Source: Lutimaribacter degradans
GTDB lineage: Bacteria > Pseudomonadota > Alphaproteobacteria > Rhodobacterales > Rhodobacteraceae
Length of the DNA stretch: 64,000 nt
NCBI RefSeq assembly: GCF_023703375.1
Contig: NZ_JAMQGO010000001.1
Coordinates: 310,001 to 374,000 of the forward strand
Direction of reading: 5' to 3'
The translations under genes were made by a program, and so were the position numbers. The notes under the pieces are model-generated. The model was not told the origin of the DNA. It made no database searches and was given only the letters and a program-made list of their open reading frames with translations. This document shows positions 17,462-26,448 of the stretch, piece after piece (position 1 is the first letter of the stretch; each line of letters begins with the position of its first letter).

Positions 17462-18491
17462 AGCGGATCCTCGGGTCGAGCACGCCGTAAAGAATGTCGG
17501 CGATCAGGTTGAACATCACGATCAGCACGGCAAACATGAAGGTGATGGTCATCACCATCGGCAAATCGTTGGCGAAAAGCGCGGTTATCAGCAACTGGCC
17601 GATCCCGTTGACCGAGAAAACCACCTCGGTGATGATGGCGCCGCCAAAGATACCGGGCACGCCCAGTGCGATCACCGTGACCACCGGGATCATCGAGTTG
17701 CGCAACACGTGGATCATCACCACCACGGCCTCGCCCAGGCCCTTGGCCCGCGCGGTGCGCACGTAATCCTGGTTGAGGTTGTCCAGTACCGAGGCGCGCA
17801 TGAACCGGCTGATCTGCGCGGTGGTTTGCAATGCCAGTACCATCACGGGCATGATCATCTGTTTGAGCTGGTAAACGAAGGTGTCCCAATCGACCACCTC
17901 GTGCGTGGTGTCGTAGATGAACGGAAACCACCCCAACTGAACCGAGAAAATCACGATCAGCAGCGGCCCGGTGAAGAAGGGCGGAATGGAAAAGCCGATC
18001 ATCGTGATGAAGGTACCCGCCTGGTCGAACAGCGAATACTGCCGGTAGGCGGAATAGATACCGATGGGAAGGGCGATCAGGATGCCCACCACATAGGACA
18101 TGCCCACAACCCACAGCGTTTGCGGCAGGCGCTGCACCACGATGTCGAATACCGGGCTGCGGGTCTGCCAGCTGATCACGCGCAGTTCATCTTGATACAG
18201 CGCGGTGTCGGGCAGCCAGCCGAACATCCAGCTATCCCTCGTCAACCAGTCGATCAGCACTTTCGGCTCGACCCAGAACATCTGCACCAGCCATTTCCAG
18301 AACTGGATGTGCAGCGGCTGGCCCAGGCCAAGCGCCTCGCGCATCTTTTCCTTGACTTCTGGAGGGACGGTCAGCGGCACCTGCGCCATCGGGTCGCCCG
18401 GCGCCAGTTGCAGCAAAAGGAATATCACCAGGCTGATGATCAACAGCGTCGGGATCGCCAGAACCAGCCTGCGGATGGTGAAGGTCAGCAT
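17454..18491 (-). CDS. Peptide-type ABC transporter permease, DppB/OppB-like
   Basis: This 345-residue protein is the other half of the membrane channel. It starts with the family text FTIRRLVLAIPTLLIISL and has about six transmembrane helices. The coupling loop is DYVRTARAKGLGEAVV. A long periplasmic insert (residues about 60-110) follows the first helix, as in OppB relatives. It is separated from the upstream binding-protein gene by 85 bases holding a strong hairpin terminator, so its expression is probably lower than that of the binding protein. Confidence 0.92.
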   Translation of the reverse strand: MLTFTIRRLVLAIPTLLIISLVIFLLLQLAPGDPMAQVPLTVPPEVKEKMREALGLGQPLHIQFWKWLVQMFWVEPKVLIDWLTRDSWMFGWLPDTALYQDELRVISWQTRSPVFDIVVQRLPQTLWVVGMSYVVGILIALPIGIYSAYRQYSLFDQAGTFITMIGFSIPPFFTGPLLIVIFSVQLGWFPFIYDTTHEVVDWDTFVYQLKQMIMPVMVLALQTTAQISRFMRASVLDNLNQDYVRTARAKGLGEAVVVMIHVLRNSMIPVVTVIALGVPGIFGGAIITEVVFSVNGIGQLLITALFANDLPMVMTITFMFAVLIVMFNLIADILYGVLDPRIRYD

Positions 18492-18529
18492 ACGGGTGAC
18501 CCCAGTCTATTGTTTGTACGGGTGAAAAA

Positions 18530-18560
18530 GGCCCCGGCGGGCAAATGCACCGCCGGGGCC
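18530..18560 (-). terminator. Intercistronic terminator between binding protein and permease genes
   Basis: A perfect 11-bp stem (GGCCCCGGCGG/CCGCCGGGGCC) with a 9-base loop is followed on the minus strand by TTTTTC. It lies 16 bases after the binding-protein stop and 38 bases before the permease start. Read-through terminators at this place commonly set a high ratio of binding protein to permease. Confidence 0.87.
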
Positions 18561-18576
18561 CGACCGTCAAGGCCGA

Positions 18577-20280
18577 TCAATCGACGCGGTGCCAGTCAGC
18601 GACGTTCCACAGCTCGCTGTCCCACGTGTTCAGGACAACGCCGCCCAACGTGTTGGAGCGGGCCGAGACCCGGCCACGGTCGACCAGCGGCAGGATCATG
18701 TAACCGTCGTTGATGATCATGGCCTGAAGCTCCCGAACCAGCGCGGCGCGCTCTTCCAACTCGCCGGTGCGGCCCAGCTCGGCCACCATCTCGTCATACT
18801 CGGTCACGCAGATGCGGCTGATATTCTCGCCCTGCCATTGGGTTGCGGGGCGCGGCGCCTTGGCGCAGGTCTGCGCAGCCATGTAGGATTCGGGGTCGGT
18901 TCCGTCGAAGTTGTTGGCATACATTTCGACATCGGCGTAGAACTTCTGGAAGGTGTCGGGGCTGCCCGGGTCACCGCCGAAGAAGACAGACGCGTTGACG
19001 TTGCGCAGCTCGGTTTCGACACCGATTTCGCTCCACCACTGCTTGATCAGCGCCTGGAAGTCCTGGCGCACCGCGTTGGTCGAGGTCTGGAACAGCATCG
19101 ACAGGCGCACGCCGTCCTTTTCGCGCACGCCGTCGCCATCGCTGTCGACCCAGCCGGCCTCGTCCAGCAGCGCCTTGGCGCCCTCGATATCCTGGACATG
19201 GCAGTCGGTGCGGCCGGTGGCATAGATTTCCGGAGCCGGGACCAGGTCACAGGTCGGGCGGCCCGCCTGGCCATAGCCGATCTCGGTCAGCAGCACGCGG
19301 TCGATGGCAAGCGACAGCGCCTTGCGCACGTTGATATCCGTCAGGAAGGGGTGCGGGTGCGCCGCGGTCGAGCGTTCGTCGGCCGGCAGGTTGGGGTCGG
19401 GGTCGGTCATGTTCACCATGATCCGTTCAACCAGCGTGCCAAAGCCCACTTCCAGTGTGCCTTGTCCGGCCGATTCCATCTTGGCCAGCACGTCGGGGGC
19501 AAGCTGCAGATTCCAGGCGTAATCGTATTCGCCGGTTTCCAGCACCGCGCGGCCTGCGCTTGTGGCGTCACCGCCGCCCTTGAAGTTCACCGCGGCAAAG
19601 GCCGGCTTGTTCGGGTCACGATAGTTTTCATTGGCCGAAAGCTGGATCACGTCGTTGGGCTTGAACTCGTCCACGACGAAGGGGCCGGTGCCGATTGGCA
19701 TGAAGTTTGCATCGGTGCATTCCGGCGCTTTCGGGCCCAGGCAGTCCTGGAACTGTGCTTTCTGAATGATCGGCGATTGGGCGCCCATGAAGGGGCCATA
19801 GGGGAAGGGGCGAGGCTCGTTGAAGCTGACCTTGACGGTCAGGTCGTCCATCGCCTCGACCGACTTCACGCCTTCGAACTTGGCCAGCTGCGCGCAGCCG
19901 CCTTCGGGATGCATGCAGTATTCGGCCGTAAAGACCACGTCCTCGGATGTCACCGGCGTGCCGTCAGACCACTTCAGGCCCTCTTTCAGCTTCCACGTGA
20001 TGGATGTCAGGTCTTCGCTGACGCCGCCGTTTTCAACGGTCGGAATTTCTTCGGCCAGCCAGGGCAGCAGGGTGCCGTTCTCGTCGTAGCGGCCCAGCGG
20101 TTCGATCACGATCGAGGATGCCTCGAGATCCTTGGTGCCGCCCGACAGATACGGGTTCATGATCGAGGGGGCTTGCCAGTAAAGGATGTTCAGCTGGCCA
20201 TCCGAGCCGCGCTCGGCAAAGGCAGCGGGCGCCAGCGCAAATGATGTCGCGGCACCCAGCAGCAGGGTCTTGAGTTTCAT
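18577..20280 (-). CDS. Peptide-type ABC transporter substrate-binding protein
   Basis: This 567-residue periplasmic protein of the SBP family 5 captures the substrate for the importer. A Sec signal peptide is clear (MKLKTLLLGAATSFALAPAAFA, then ERG). The family text PWLAEEIPTVE, TWKLKEGLKWSDGTPVTSEDVVFTAEY follows. The large lobe with DINVRKALSLAIDR is also standard. The ATG at 20280 was chosen for the signal peptide and the GGAGAG upstream; the frame stays open further upstream without a convincing start. The substrate is probably a peptide or related amide, judged from the neighbouring M20 hydrolases. Confidence 0.92.
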   Translation of the reverse strand: MKLKTLLLGAATSFALAPAAFAERGSDGQLNILYWQAPSIMNPYLSGGTKDLEASSIVIEPLGRYDENGTLLPWLAEEIPTVENGGVSEDLTSITWKLKEGLKWSDGTPVTSEDVVFTAEYCMHPEGGCAQLAKFEGVKSVEAMDDLTVKVSFNEPRPFPYGPFMGAQSPIIQKAQFQDCLGPKAPECTDANFMPIGTGPFVVDEFKPNDVIQLSANENYRDPNKPAFAAVNFKGGGDATSAGRAVLETGEYDYAWNLQLAPDVLAKMESAGQGTLEVGFGTLVERIMVNMTDPDPNLPADERSTAAHPHPFLTDINVRKALSLAIDRVLLTEIGYGQAGRPTCDLVPAPEIYATGRTDCHVQDIEGAKALLDEAGWVDSDGDGVREKDGVRLSMLFQTSTNAVRQDFQALIKQWWSEIGVETELRNVNASVFFGGDPGSPDTFQKFYADVEMYANNFDGTDPESYMAAQTCAKAPRPATQWQGENISRICVTEYDEMVAELGRTGELEERAALVRELQAMIINDGYMILPLVDRGRVSARSNTLGGVVLNTWDSELWNVADWHRVD

Positions 20281-20592
20281 TTTTCTCTCCATGTTGGACA
20301 CGTGACGTGCCTCTTTATTTTCGGTGCCCGCGGTGTGAACGAGCGTGGGCAACGCCACTTTCCCGTGAATCGCATGAGGCCCACCACAGCCCCCTCGACG
20401 CCGGACAACGTCCCGGCAACCACGGCTGGCGATAACTGAAAACCGGTTATTCGCAAAATGCAAGACTTCTATATTCGCGCATGACGCGAGAAGGCGCGGG
20501 CCTTTGTAACGAATTGACTTTGGCTGCCTGCTGTCTTTAGCGTTTGATCTAATCATAACGCACCGTGGTGCAAGTAAGACAGGGTAAGCGCG
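20281..20592. promoter_or_regulatory. Divergent promoter region of the ABC importer
   Basis: This 312-base gap separates the binding-protein gene (minus) from the fused ATPase gene (plus). The part at 20440-20560 is notably AT-richer than its surroundings and has a TTGACT at about 20515-20520, possibly a -35 element for the ATPase gene. An inverted repeat GCACC/GGTGC with a 2-base centre lies at about 20561-20572, just before the ATPase gene. No ORF in the gap is convincing. Confidence 0.5.
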
Positions 20593-22413
20593 TTGCTGGA
20601 TCAGCCGATAGCCAGAATCGAAAACCTTCGTGTGCAATTCCAGACAAAGGATGGCCCCGTCGTCGGGGTCGAGGACGTTTCATTTTCGATTCAACCGGGG
20701 GAAACGGTCTGCGTCGTTGGCGAATCCGGGTCGGGGAAATCGGTGACGAGCCTTTCCCTGATGCACCTGATCGAGTTTGGCGGTGGTGAAATCGCGGGCG
20801 GTCGCCTGATTTTTAATCGCAAGGAAGGCGGCGAGATCGACCTGGTGAAAACCGAGCAGTCGCTGATGCGTATGATTCGCGGCAACGAGATCGGGATGAT
20901 CTTTCAAGAGCCGATGACCGCGCTGAACCCCGTCTTTACCGTGGGCCGGCAACTGACCGAAGGGCTGCGCCTGCATCGCGGCATGTCCAAGACCCAGGCG
21001 CGCGCGCGAGCACTGGAACTGCTGAAACAGGTTCGGATCCCCGAGCCCGAACGGCGCCTGACGCAATATCCGCATGAATTGTCGGGCGGCATGCGGCAGC
21101 GCGTGGTGATCGCCATGGCCCTGGCCTGTGAGCCGCGCCTGCTGATCGCCGATGAACCCACAACCGCTCTGGACGTGACGATCCAGGCGGAAATCCTGGC
21201 GCTGATGGACCGGCTCAAGCGCGAAACCGGCACGGCGGTGATGTTCATCACCCATGACATGGCGGTGGTGGCGCAGATGGCCGACCGCGTGGTCGTGATG
21301 TATCGCGGCAACAAGGTCGAAGAGGGCACGGTCGAGGAAATTTTCGAAAACCCGCAGCACGATTACACGAAGGCGCTTTTGGCCGCGGTGCCCAAGCTGG
21401 GCGAGATGCGTGGCAAGGATGCCCCCGAACCGATGCGTCTTTTGGGCATTGATGGGCATGACACCGGCCCGATCCTGGGCAGCGACGAGCCGCTTTTGAA
21501 GGTGCGCAACCTGACGACGCGCTTTCCCGTCAAGGCCGGGTTCTTTCGCCGCACCGTCGCCAATGTGCACGCGGTCGAAGACATGTCATTCACATTGAAC
21601 AAGGGGCGTACCCTGTCACTGGTGGGGGAATCTGGGTGCGGCAAGTCGACGGCGGGCCGCTCGATCCTGCGGCTTGTCGAACCGCAGGCGGGCCATGTCG
21701 AGCTGGACGGCGTCGACGTGATGGCGCTGGACACCAGCGGCCTGCGCCGCGCGCGGGTGGACATGCAGATGGTGTTCCAAGACCCGTTCGCCAGTCTCAA
21801 CCCGCAGATGCAACTTATGGACCAGGTAGCCGAGCCGCTGCGCAATTACGGCAGGACCAACCGACAGGAGATACAGGACCGCGTGGCCGCCCTGTTTGAC
21901 CGGGTGGAACTGCCACGCAGCTTCATGCGGCGCTTTCCGCACGAATTGTCGGGCGGACAGCGGCAGCGCGTGGCGATCGCCCGGGCGCTGGCGCTGAACC
22001 CCAAGCTGATCGTCGCCGACGAGGCGGTATCGGCGCTGGATGTCAGCGTGCAGGCGCAGGTGCTGAACCTGATGATGGAATTGCAGGCCGAGCTGGGGCT
22101 GTCCTATGTCTTCATCAGCCACGACATGGCGGTGGTCGAGCGGGTCAGCCACGACGTTGGCGTGATGTACCTGGGCCGGATCGTCGAACTTGGCCCGCGC
22201 CGCGCGGTGTTCGAAGACCCCCAGCACCCCTATACGCAGGCATTGATGAAGGCGGTGCCCATCGCTGACCCGCGCCGCCGCAAGGGCGAGCACGAGCTGA
22301 ATTTCAAACCGATCCCGTCACCCATCCACCCCGTGGGCCACGACCCGGCACCGTCGGAATATAACGAGGTCAGCCCCGGTCATTACGTGCTGACAACCGA
22401 CAGCGGGTATTGA
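20593..22413 (+). CDS. Fused peptide ABC transporter ATP-binding protein (DppD-DppF fusion)
   Basis: This 606-residue cytosolic protein has two complete ABC ATPase domains in one chain, like GsiA, so it supplies both motors of the importer. The first Walker A is GESGSGKS at 43-50 and the second is GESGCGKS near 346-353. The signatures are LSGGMRQRV and LSGGQRQRV, and each half has an oligopeptide-type C-terminal tail (HPYTQALMKAVP in the second). The start is TTG at 20593 with AGGG about 8 bases upstream; no better in-frame ATG precedes the ATPase text. It is divergent from its binding protein and permeases and leads a plus-strand operon with four catabolic genes. Confidence 0.93.
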   Translation: MLDQPIARIENLRVQFQTKDGPVVGVEDVSFSIQPGETVCVVGESGSGKSVTSLSLMHLIEFGGGEIAGGRLIFNRKEGGEIDLVKTEQSLMRMIRGNEIGMIFQEPMTALNPVFTVGRQLTEGLRLHRGMSKTQARARALELLKQVRIPEPERRLTQYPHELSGGMRQRVVIAMALACEPRLLIADEPTTALDVTIQAEILALMDRLKRETGTAVMFITHDMAVVAQMADRVVVMYRGNKVEEGTVEEIFENPQHDYTKALLAAVPKLGEMRGKDAPEPMRLLGIDGHDTGPILGSDEPLLKVRNLTTRFPVKAGFFRRTVANVHAVEDMSFTLNKGRTLSLVGESGCGKSTAGRSILRLVEPQAGHVELDGVDVMALDTSGLRRARVDMQMVFQDPFASLNPQMQLMDQVAEPLRNYGRTNRQEIQDRVAALFDRVELPRSFMRRFPHELSGGQRQRVAIARALALNPKLIVADEAVSALDVSVQAQVLNLMMELQAELGLSYVFISHDMAVVERVSHDVGVMYLGRIVELGPRRAVFEDPQHPYTQALMKAVPIADPRRRKGEHELNFKPIPSPIHPVGHDPAPSEYNEVSPGHYVLTTDSGY

Positions 22414-22428
22414 GGCAGGCGGCCGGTT

Positions 22429-22471
22429 CGGAAAGTTTCAAAACTTTCCGCGGCGATTTTCCAAAAATCGC
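22429..22471. repeat. Double hairpin element between ATPase and argE-like genes
   Basis: Two perfect hairpins lie side by side. CGGAAAGTTT/AAACTTTCCG with loop CA is at 22429-22450, and GCGATTTT/AAAATCGC with loop CCA is at 22453-22471. They sit 16 bases after the ATPase stop in a 173-base gap, have no following T run, and are AT-richer than the flanks. The paired layout resembles REP/BIME-type intergenic elements, but no second copy was noticed in this window. Confidence 0.55.
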
Positions 22472-22586
22472 TTGGCGCGGCCGGTCGGGGCATCGTGACC
22501 CGGCCTCGGGTCCTTGGTTTCGGATGATGCCGCACAGCCCCGCCCCCGAGGTCGGCATCATTGCAAGTGGTCAACAGGAGACACGC

Positions 22587-23744
22587 ATGACAGAACGACT
22601 TTCCCCGCTGGAGCTGATGACCAGGTTGATCAGCTTTCCCACCGTCAGCCGCGACAGCAACCTGCCGCTGGTCGATTGGGTCGAGGACTACCTGGCGGGT
22701 CATGGCATCACCGCGCATCGCTTCTACAACGAAGAGCAGGGCAAGGCGGCGATCTTTGCCCATGTCGGCCCCGAAACAGAGGGTGGCGTCGTGCTGTCGG
22801 GGCATACCGACGTGGTGCCGGTCGATGGTCAGCCCTGGGCCTCCGACCCCTGGACCGTGACCGAACGCGACGGCAAGTATTTCGGGCGCGGCACCTGCGA
22901 CATGAAAGGGTTTGACGCGCTGGCGCTCTGGGCGCTGGTCGAGGCCCGGTACCGCGACATTGACCGCCCCTTGCAGATCGCGCTGAGTTTCGACGAAGAG
23001 GTGGGCTGCACCGGCGCGCCGCCGATGATCGAGCGCATCCTGCAAACCTTGCCACGGGCCAGCGCCGTCATCGTGGGCGAGCCGTCGATGATGGAGGCAG
23101 TAACCGGCCACAAGGGCGGGCAGGGCTTCATGGTCGATGTCTGGGGCCACGAGGTGCACAGTTCCATCGCCTATCGCGGCGTTTCAGCCATCATGGAGGC
23201 GGCCAAGATCATCGACTGGGCCAACCAGGTGAATGCCGAAGAGGCCGCAAAGACGCCCTCTGAAATGGCGGCAGTTTTCGATCCGCCCTATACCTCGGTT
23301 CACGTCGGCACGATCGAGGGGGGCACGGCGGCCAATATCACCGCGAAACATTGCCGGTTCGACCTTGGGTTTCGCGCGGTGCCCACCGATGACCAGGCCG
23401 CATGGCGCAAGCGCATGATGGACAAGATCGCCGAGGTCGAGGCCGGGATGAAGGCGGTGCACCCCGATGCGCGCATTGATGTCGCGGCCCGCTTTGACGT
23501 GCCGGGCCTGAAACCCGAGGACCAGGGCGAAGCCGAGGCGCTGGTGCGCGCCATCACCGGCGACAACGCCACCCATGTTGTCAGTTACGGCACCGAGGCC
23601 GGCCAGTTCCAGCACCGTGGCTACTCGTCCGTCGTTTGTGGCCCTGGCAACATCGCCCAGGCACACCAGCCCGACGAGTTCATCACCGTGGAGCAGTTCA
23701 ACCAGGGCCATGGGTTCATGGAGCGTTTGCTGGAGCGGCTGTGA
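22587..23744 (+). CDS. M20 deacetylase, acetylornithine deacetylase (ArgE) type
   Basis: This 385-residue cytosolic metallopeptidase-fold enzyme removes an acyl group from an amino acid, as ArgE does with N-acetylornithine. The zinc motifs are visible: LSGHTDVVP (first His and the Asp after it), GRGTCDMKG (bridging Asp), and DEEVGCTGAPPMIE (catalytic Glu-Glu). A CAGGAG motif lies 8 bases before the ATG at 22587. It is the second gene of the ATPase-led operon and its last 4 bases overlap the next gene. Because it sits in a transport and catabolism cluster, the substrate may be a taken-up acyl amino acid and not acetylornithine. Confidence 0.85.
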   Translation: MTERLSPLELMTRLISFPTVSRDSNLPLVDWVEDYLAGHGITAHRFYNEEQGKAAIFAHVGPETEGGVVLSGHTDVVPVDGQPWASDPWTVTERDGKYFGRGTCDMKGFDALALWALVEARYRDIDRPLQIALSFDEEVGCTGAPPMIERILQTLPRASAVIVGEPSMMEAVTGHKGGQGFMVDVWGHEVHSSIAYRGVSAIMEAAKIIDWANQVNAEEAAKTPSEMAAVFDPPYTSVHVGTIEGGTAANITAKHCRFDLGFRAVPTDDQAAWRKRMMDKIAEVEAGMKAVHPDARIDVAARFDVPGLKPEDQGEAEALVRAITGDNATHVVSYGTEAGQFQHRGYSSVVCGPGNIAQAHQPDEFITVEQFNQGHGFMERLLERL

Positions 23745-25090
23745 GCATCTTTCCCTTCACCCTTCAAGACCCGCCTGAACATGACGGCCCACTGCCCGAA
23801 GCCGCCGATTGCGTGGTGATCGGCGGTGGCGTGGTGGGCATCTGCGCGGCGCTTTTCCTTGCCCGCAAGGGGCGCCGGGTGGTCGTGCTGGAAAAGGGCC
23901 GCGTGGCGGCGGAACAATCCAGCCGCAACTGGGGGTGGATTCGCACCCAGGGGCGCGATGTTGCGGAAATTCCGATCTCGCTGGAGGCACGGCAGCTGTG
24001 GCGCGCGCTTGACCAGCAGGCGGGCGGGCGGCTGGGCGTGGCGACGGTTGGCGTCAGCTACCTCGCGCGCAACACCGCCGAGATGGCGCTCTACGCCGAC
24101 TGGCTGCACGGCGCGCAGGGGCACCCGGGGCTCGATAGCCGGTTGATCGACACGGCGGCGCTGCGTCGTATGATGCCCGAGGCACGCGGCACCTGGGCGG
24201 GCGCGCTGCACACACCCAGCGACATGAAGGGCGAACCGTGGGTCGCCGTGCCCGAGATCGCGCGGCTGGCCGTGTCCGAAGGCGTCGCCATTCGCGAAGC
24301 CTGCGCGGTGCGCTGCCTGGATATCGCGGGCGGGCGCGTGACCGGGGTCGTCACCGAAGGCGGGCGCATCAGGGCCGAGGCGGTGGTGCTCGCAGGGGGT
24401 GCGTGGTCGTCGCTCTTCCTGCGCAACCACGGGGTCAACCTGCCGCAATTGTCCGTCCGGGCCACCGTTCTGGCGACGCAAAGCTGCCCCGACGTGCATG
24501 GCGGCGGGGCGGTGGATGGGCGCATCGCCTGGCGTCGGCGTGATGACGGGGGCTATTCCATCGCGCCCTCGACCGCGTCCGAGTTCTTTGCCGGGCCGGA
24601 TGCCTTTCGTCACTTGCGCGCCTTCCTGCCGCTTTTGCGCGCGGGCGGGTTCGAGGTGGCGTTTCGCGGTCCGCCGCCGCGTGGCTACCCCGATGGCTGG
24701 GGCACGCCGCGACATTGGCGTGCCGATGAGCAAAGCCCGTTCGAACGGATGCGCATTCTTGACCCGAAACCGCGCGCCGCGCGGTTGGCGCGGGCGCGGC
24801 GGCGTTTTGCCCAGACATTTCCCGGCGCGGGCGATCCGGGGATGGCCGCGGGTTGGGCGGGCATGATCGACACCATGCCCGACGTGGTGCCCGTGGTGGA
24901 TCATTGCATCGAATTGCCGGGCTTGGTGGTGGCCACGGGCATGTGCGGACATGGCTTCGGCATCGGCCCCGCCTTTGGCCGGATCGTGGCCGACATGGTG
25001 GCGGGCGATGCGCCGGGCCATGACATGACGCGGTTTCGCTGGGGGCGTTTCGGACCCGGCCAGGAAATCGTACCGGGGCCGAATATCTGA
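23741..25090 (+). CDS. FAD-dependent amino acid oxidoreductase, DadA-like
   Basis: This 449-residue protein is a DAO-family flavoenzyme that oxidises an amine or amino acid. The dinucleotide motif VVIGGGVVGICAALFLARKG begins near residue 25, followed by VVVLEKG and NWGWIRTQGRD. The C-terminal GMCGHGFGIGPAFGRIVAD is the second FAD contact. The start is a GTG at 23741, which overlaps the argE-like stop as GTGA. The position after a deacylase suggests it deaminates the amino acid released by that enzyme; this is inference. D-amino acid, opine or secondary amine substrates are all possible. Confidence 0.82.
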   Translation: MSIFPFTLQDPPEHDGPLPEAADCVVIGGGVVGICAALFLARKGRRVVVLEKGRVAAEQSSRNWGWIRTQGRDVAEIPISLEARQLWRALDQQAGGRLGVATVGVSYLARNTAEMALYADWLHGAQGHPGLDSRLIDTAALRRMMPEARGTWAGALHTPSDMKGEPWVAVPEIARLAVSEGVAIREACAVRCLDIAGGRVTGVVTEGGRIRAEAVVLAGGAWSSLFLRNHGVNLPQLSVRATVLATQSCPDVHGGGAVDGRIAWRRRDDGGYSIAPSTASEFFAGPDAFRHLRAFLPLLRAGGFEVAFRGPPPRGYPDGWGTPRHWRADEQSPFERMRILDPKPRAARLARARRRFAQTFPGAGDPGMAAGWAGMIDTMPDVVPVVDHCIELPGLVVATGMCGHGFGIGPAFGRIVADMVAGDAPGHDMTRFRWGRFGPGQEIVPGPNI

Positions 25091-25202
25091 GCGCGGCGCC
25101 CGGGGTTCGCGCCGTTGGGATAATTCGCGAGAGGCTGGATGGCGGCGCTTGTCGCGGCGGTTTGCCTGGGGCAATCTGCCCCGAAACAGAGAGGACCATG
25201 TG

Positions 25203-26375
25203 ATGCCCGTAAGAAACCGTTTGGCCGAGATGCACGAAGAGATCACGGCTTGGCGGCGTGATTTTCATGCCCATCCCGAAATCATGTTCGACCTGCCGCG
25301 CACGGCCGGGGTCGTCGCTGAAAAGCTGCGCGCCTTTGGCTGTGACGAGGTGGTGGAAGGCATCGGGCGCACGGGCGTTGTCGGCGTGATCCATGGCAAA
25401 TCCACCCGTTCGGGCAAGGTTATTGGCTTGCGCGCCGATATGGACGCGCTGCCGATGGATGAAATCACCGGGCTCCCCTATACCAGTGAAACGCCGGGCG
25501 CGATGCATGCCTGCGGCCACGACGGGCATACCGCGATGCTGTTGGGGGCCGCGCAATACCTGGCCGAGACGCGCAATTTCGACGGCACGGTGGTGGTGAT
25601 CTTTCAGCCCGCCGAAGAAGGTGGCGGTGGCGGCCTGGAGATGGTCAAGGACGGGCTGATGGATCGCTGGGGCATCCAGGAGGTGTACGGCCTTCACAAC
25701 ATGCCCGGCACGCCCGTGGGGCACTTCGCGATCCGGCCCGGGCCGCAAATGGCCTCGGCCGACGAGTTCATCGTCGAGGTGGAAGGCCGGGGCGGCCATG
25801 CCGCCGTGCCGCACCAGGCCATAGACTGCGTGCTGGTGGGCAGCCAGATCGTCTTGGCGCTCAACGGGATCGTGTCGCGCAATGTCGACCCGGTGAAGAA
25901 CGCGGTGCTGACGGTGGCGACCTTCCTGACCGAAAGCGATACCCAGAACATCATCTCGCACACCGTCAAGCTGCGCGGCACGGTGCGCTGCTTCGACGCC
26001 GATGTGCGCGACCTGGTCGAGGAACGGTTGAAGGCGCTGGCCACCGGCATCGCCGCCAGCCACGGGGCCGTGGCGCGGGTGACCTACAACCGGGGCTACC
26101 CGCCCACGGTGAACCACGAAGATCAGGCCGAATTCGCCGCCGATTGCGCCGAAGCGGTGGCCGGTGCGGCCAATGTCGACCGCAACACCCCGCCCGTCAT
26201 GCCGGCCGAGGATTTCGCCTACATGCTCGAGGCGCGGCCGGGCGCCTATATCTTCCTGGGAAATGGCGACACGGCCATGTGCCACCACCCGGCCTACGAT
26301 TTCGACGATGCGTCGATTCCGCTGGGGTGCAGCTGGTTTGCCGAACTGGTCGAACGGCGTATGCCGGTGGAATGA
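25203..26375 (+). CDS. M20 amidohydrolase (hippurate hydrolase-like), copy 1
   Basis: This 390-residue enzyme belongs to the M20 HipO/AmaA group that hydrolyses N-acyl amino acids. The metal motif HACGHDGHTAM is near residue 100, PAEEGGGG near 135 carries the catalytic Glu, and GRGGHAAVPH is in the lid/dimer domain. The last metal ligand lies in HHPAYDFDD near the C-terminus. GAGAGGA precedes the ATG at 25203. A close relative follows immediately at 26449, so this is a tandem duplication. Both probably act on substrates imported by the ABC system. Confidence 0.87.
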   Translation: MPVRNRLAEMHEEITAWRRDFHAHPEIMFDLPRTAGVVAEKLRAFGCDEVVEGIGRTGVVGVIHGKSTRSGKVIGLRADMDALPMDEITGLPYTSETPGAMHACGHDGHTAMLLGAAQYLAETRNFDGTVVVIFQPAEEGGGGGLEMVKDGLMDRWGIQEVYGLHNMPGTPVGHFAIRPGPQMASADEFIVEVEGRGGHAAVPHQAIDCVLVGSQIVLALNGIVSRNVDPVKNAVLTVATFLTESDTQNIISHTVKLRGTVRCFDADVRDLVEERLKALATGIAASHGAVARVTYNRGYPPTVNHEDQAEFAADCAEAVAGAANVDRNTPPVMPAEDFAYMLEARPGAYIFLGNGDTAMCHHPAYDFDDASIPLGCSWFAELVERRMPVE

Positions 26376-26448
26376 CCGGCGTGGGCGCTGGACATTCCCG
26401 CGCTCTGCCACCACGATGCCGCCAATTCCAAACAGAGGAGCGTGCGCA

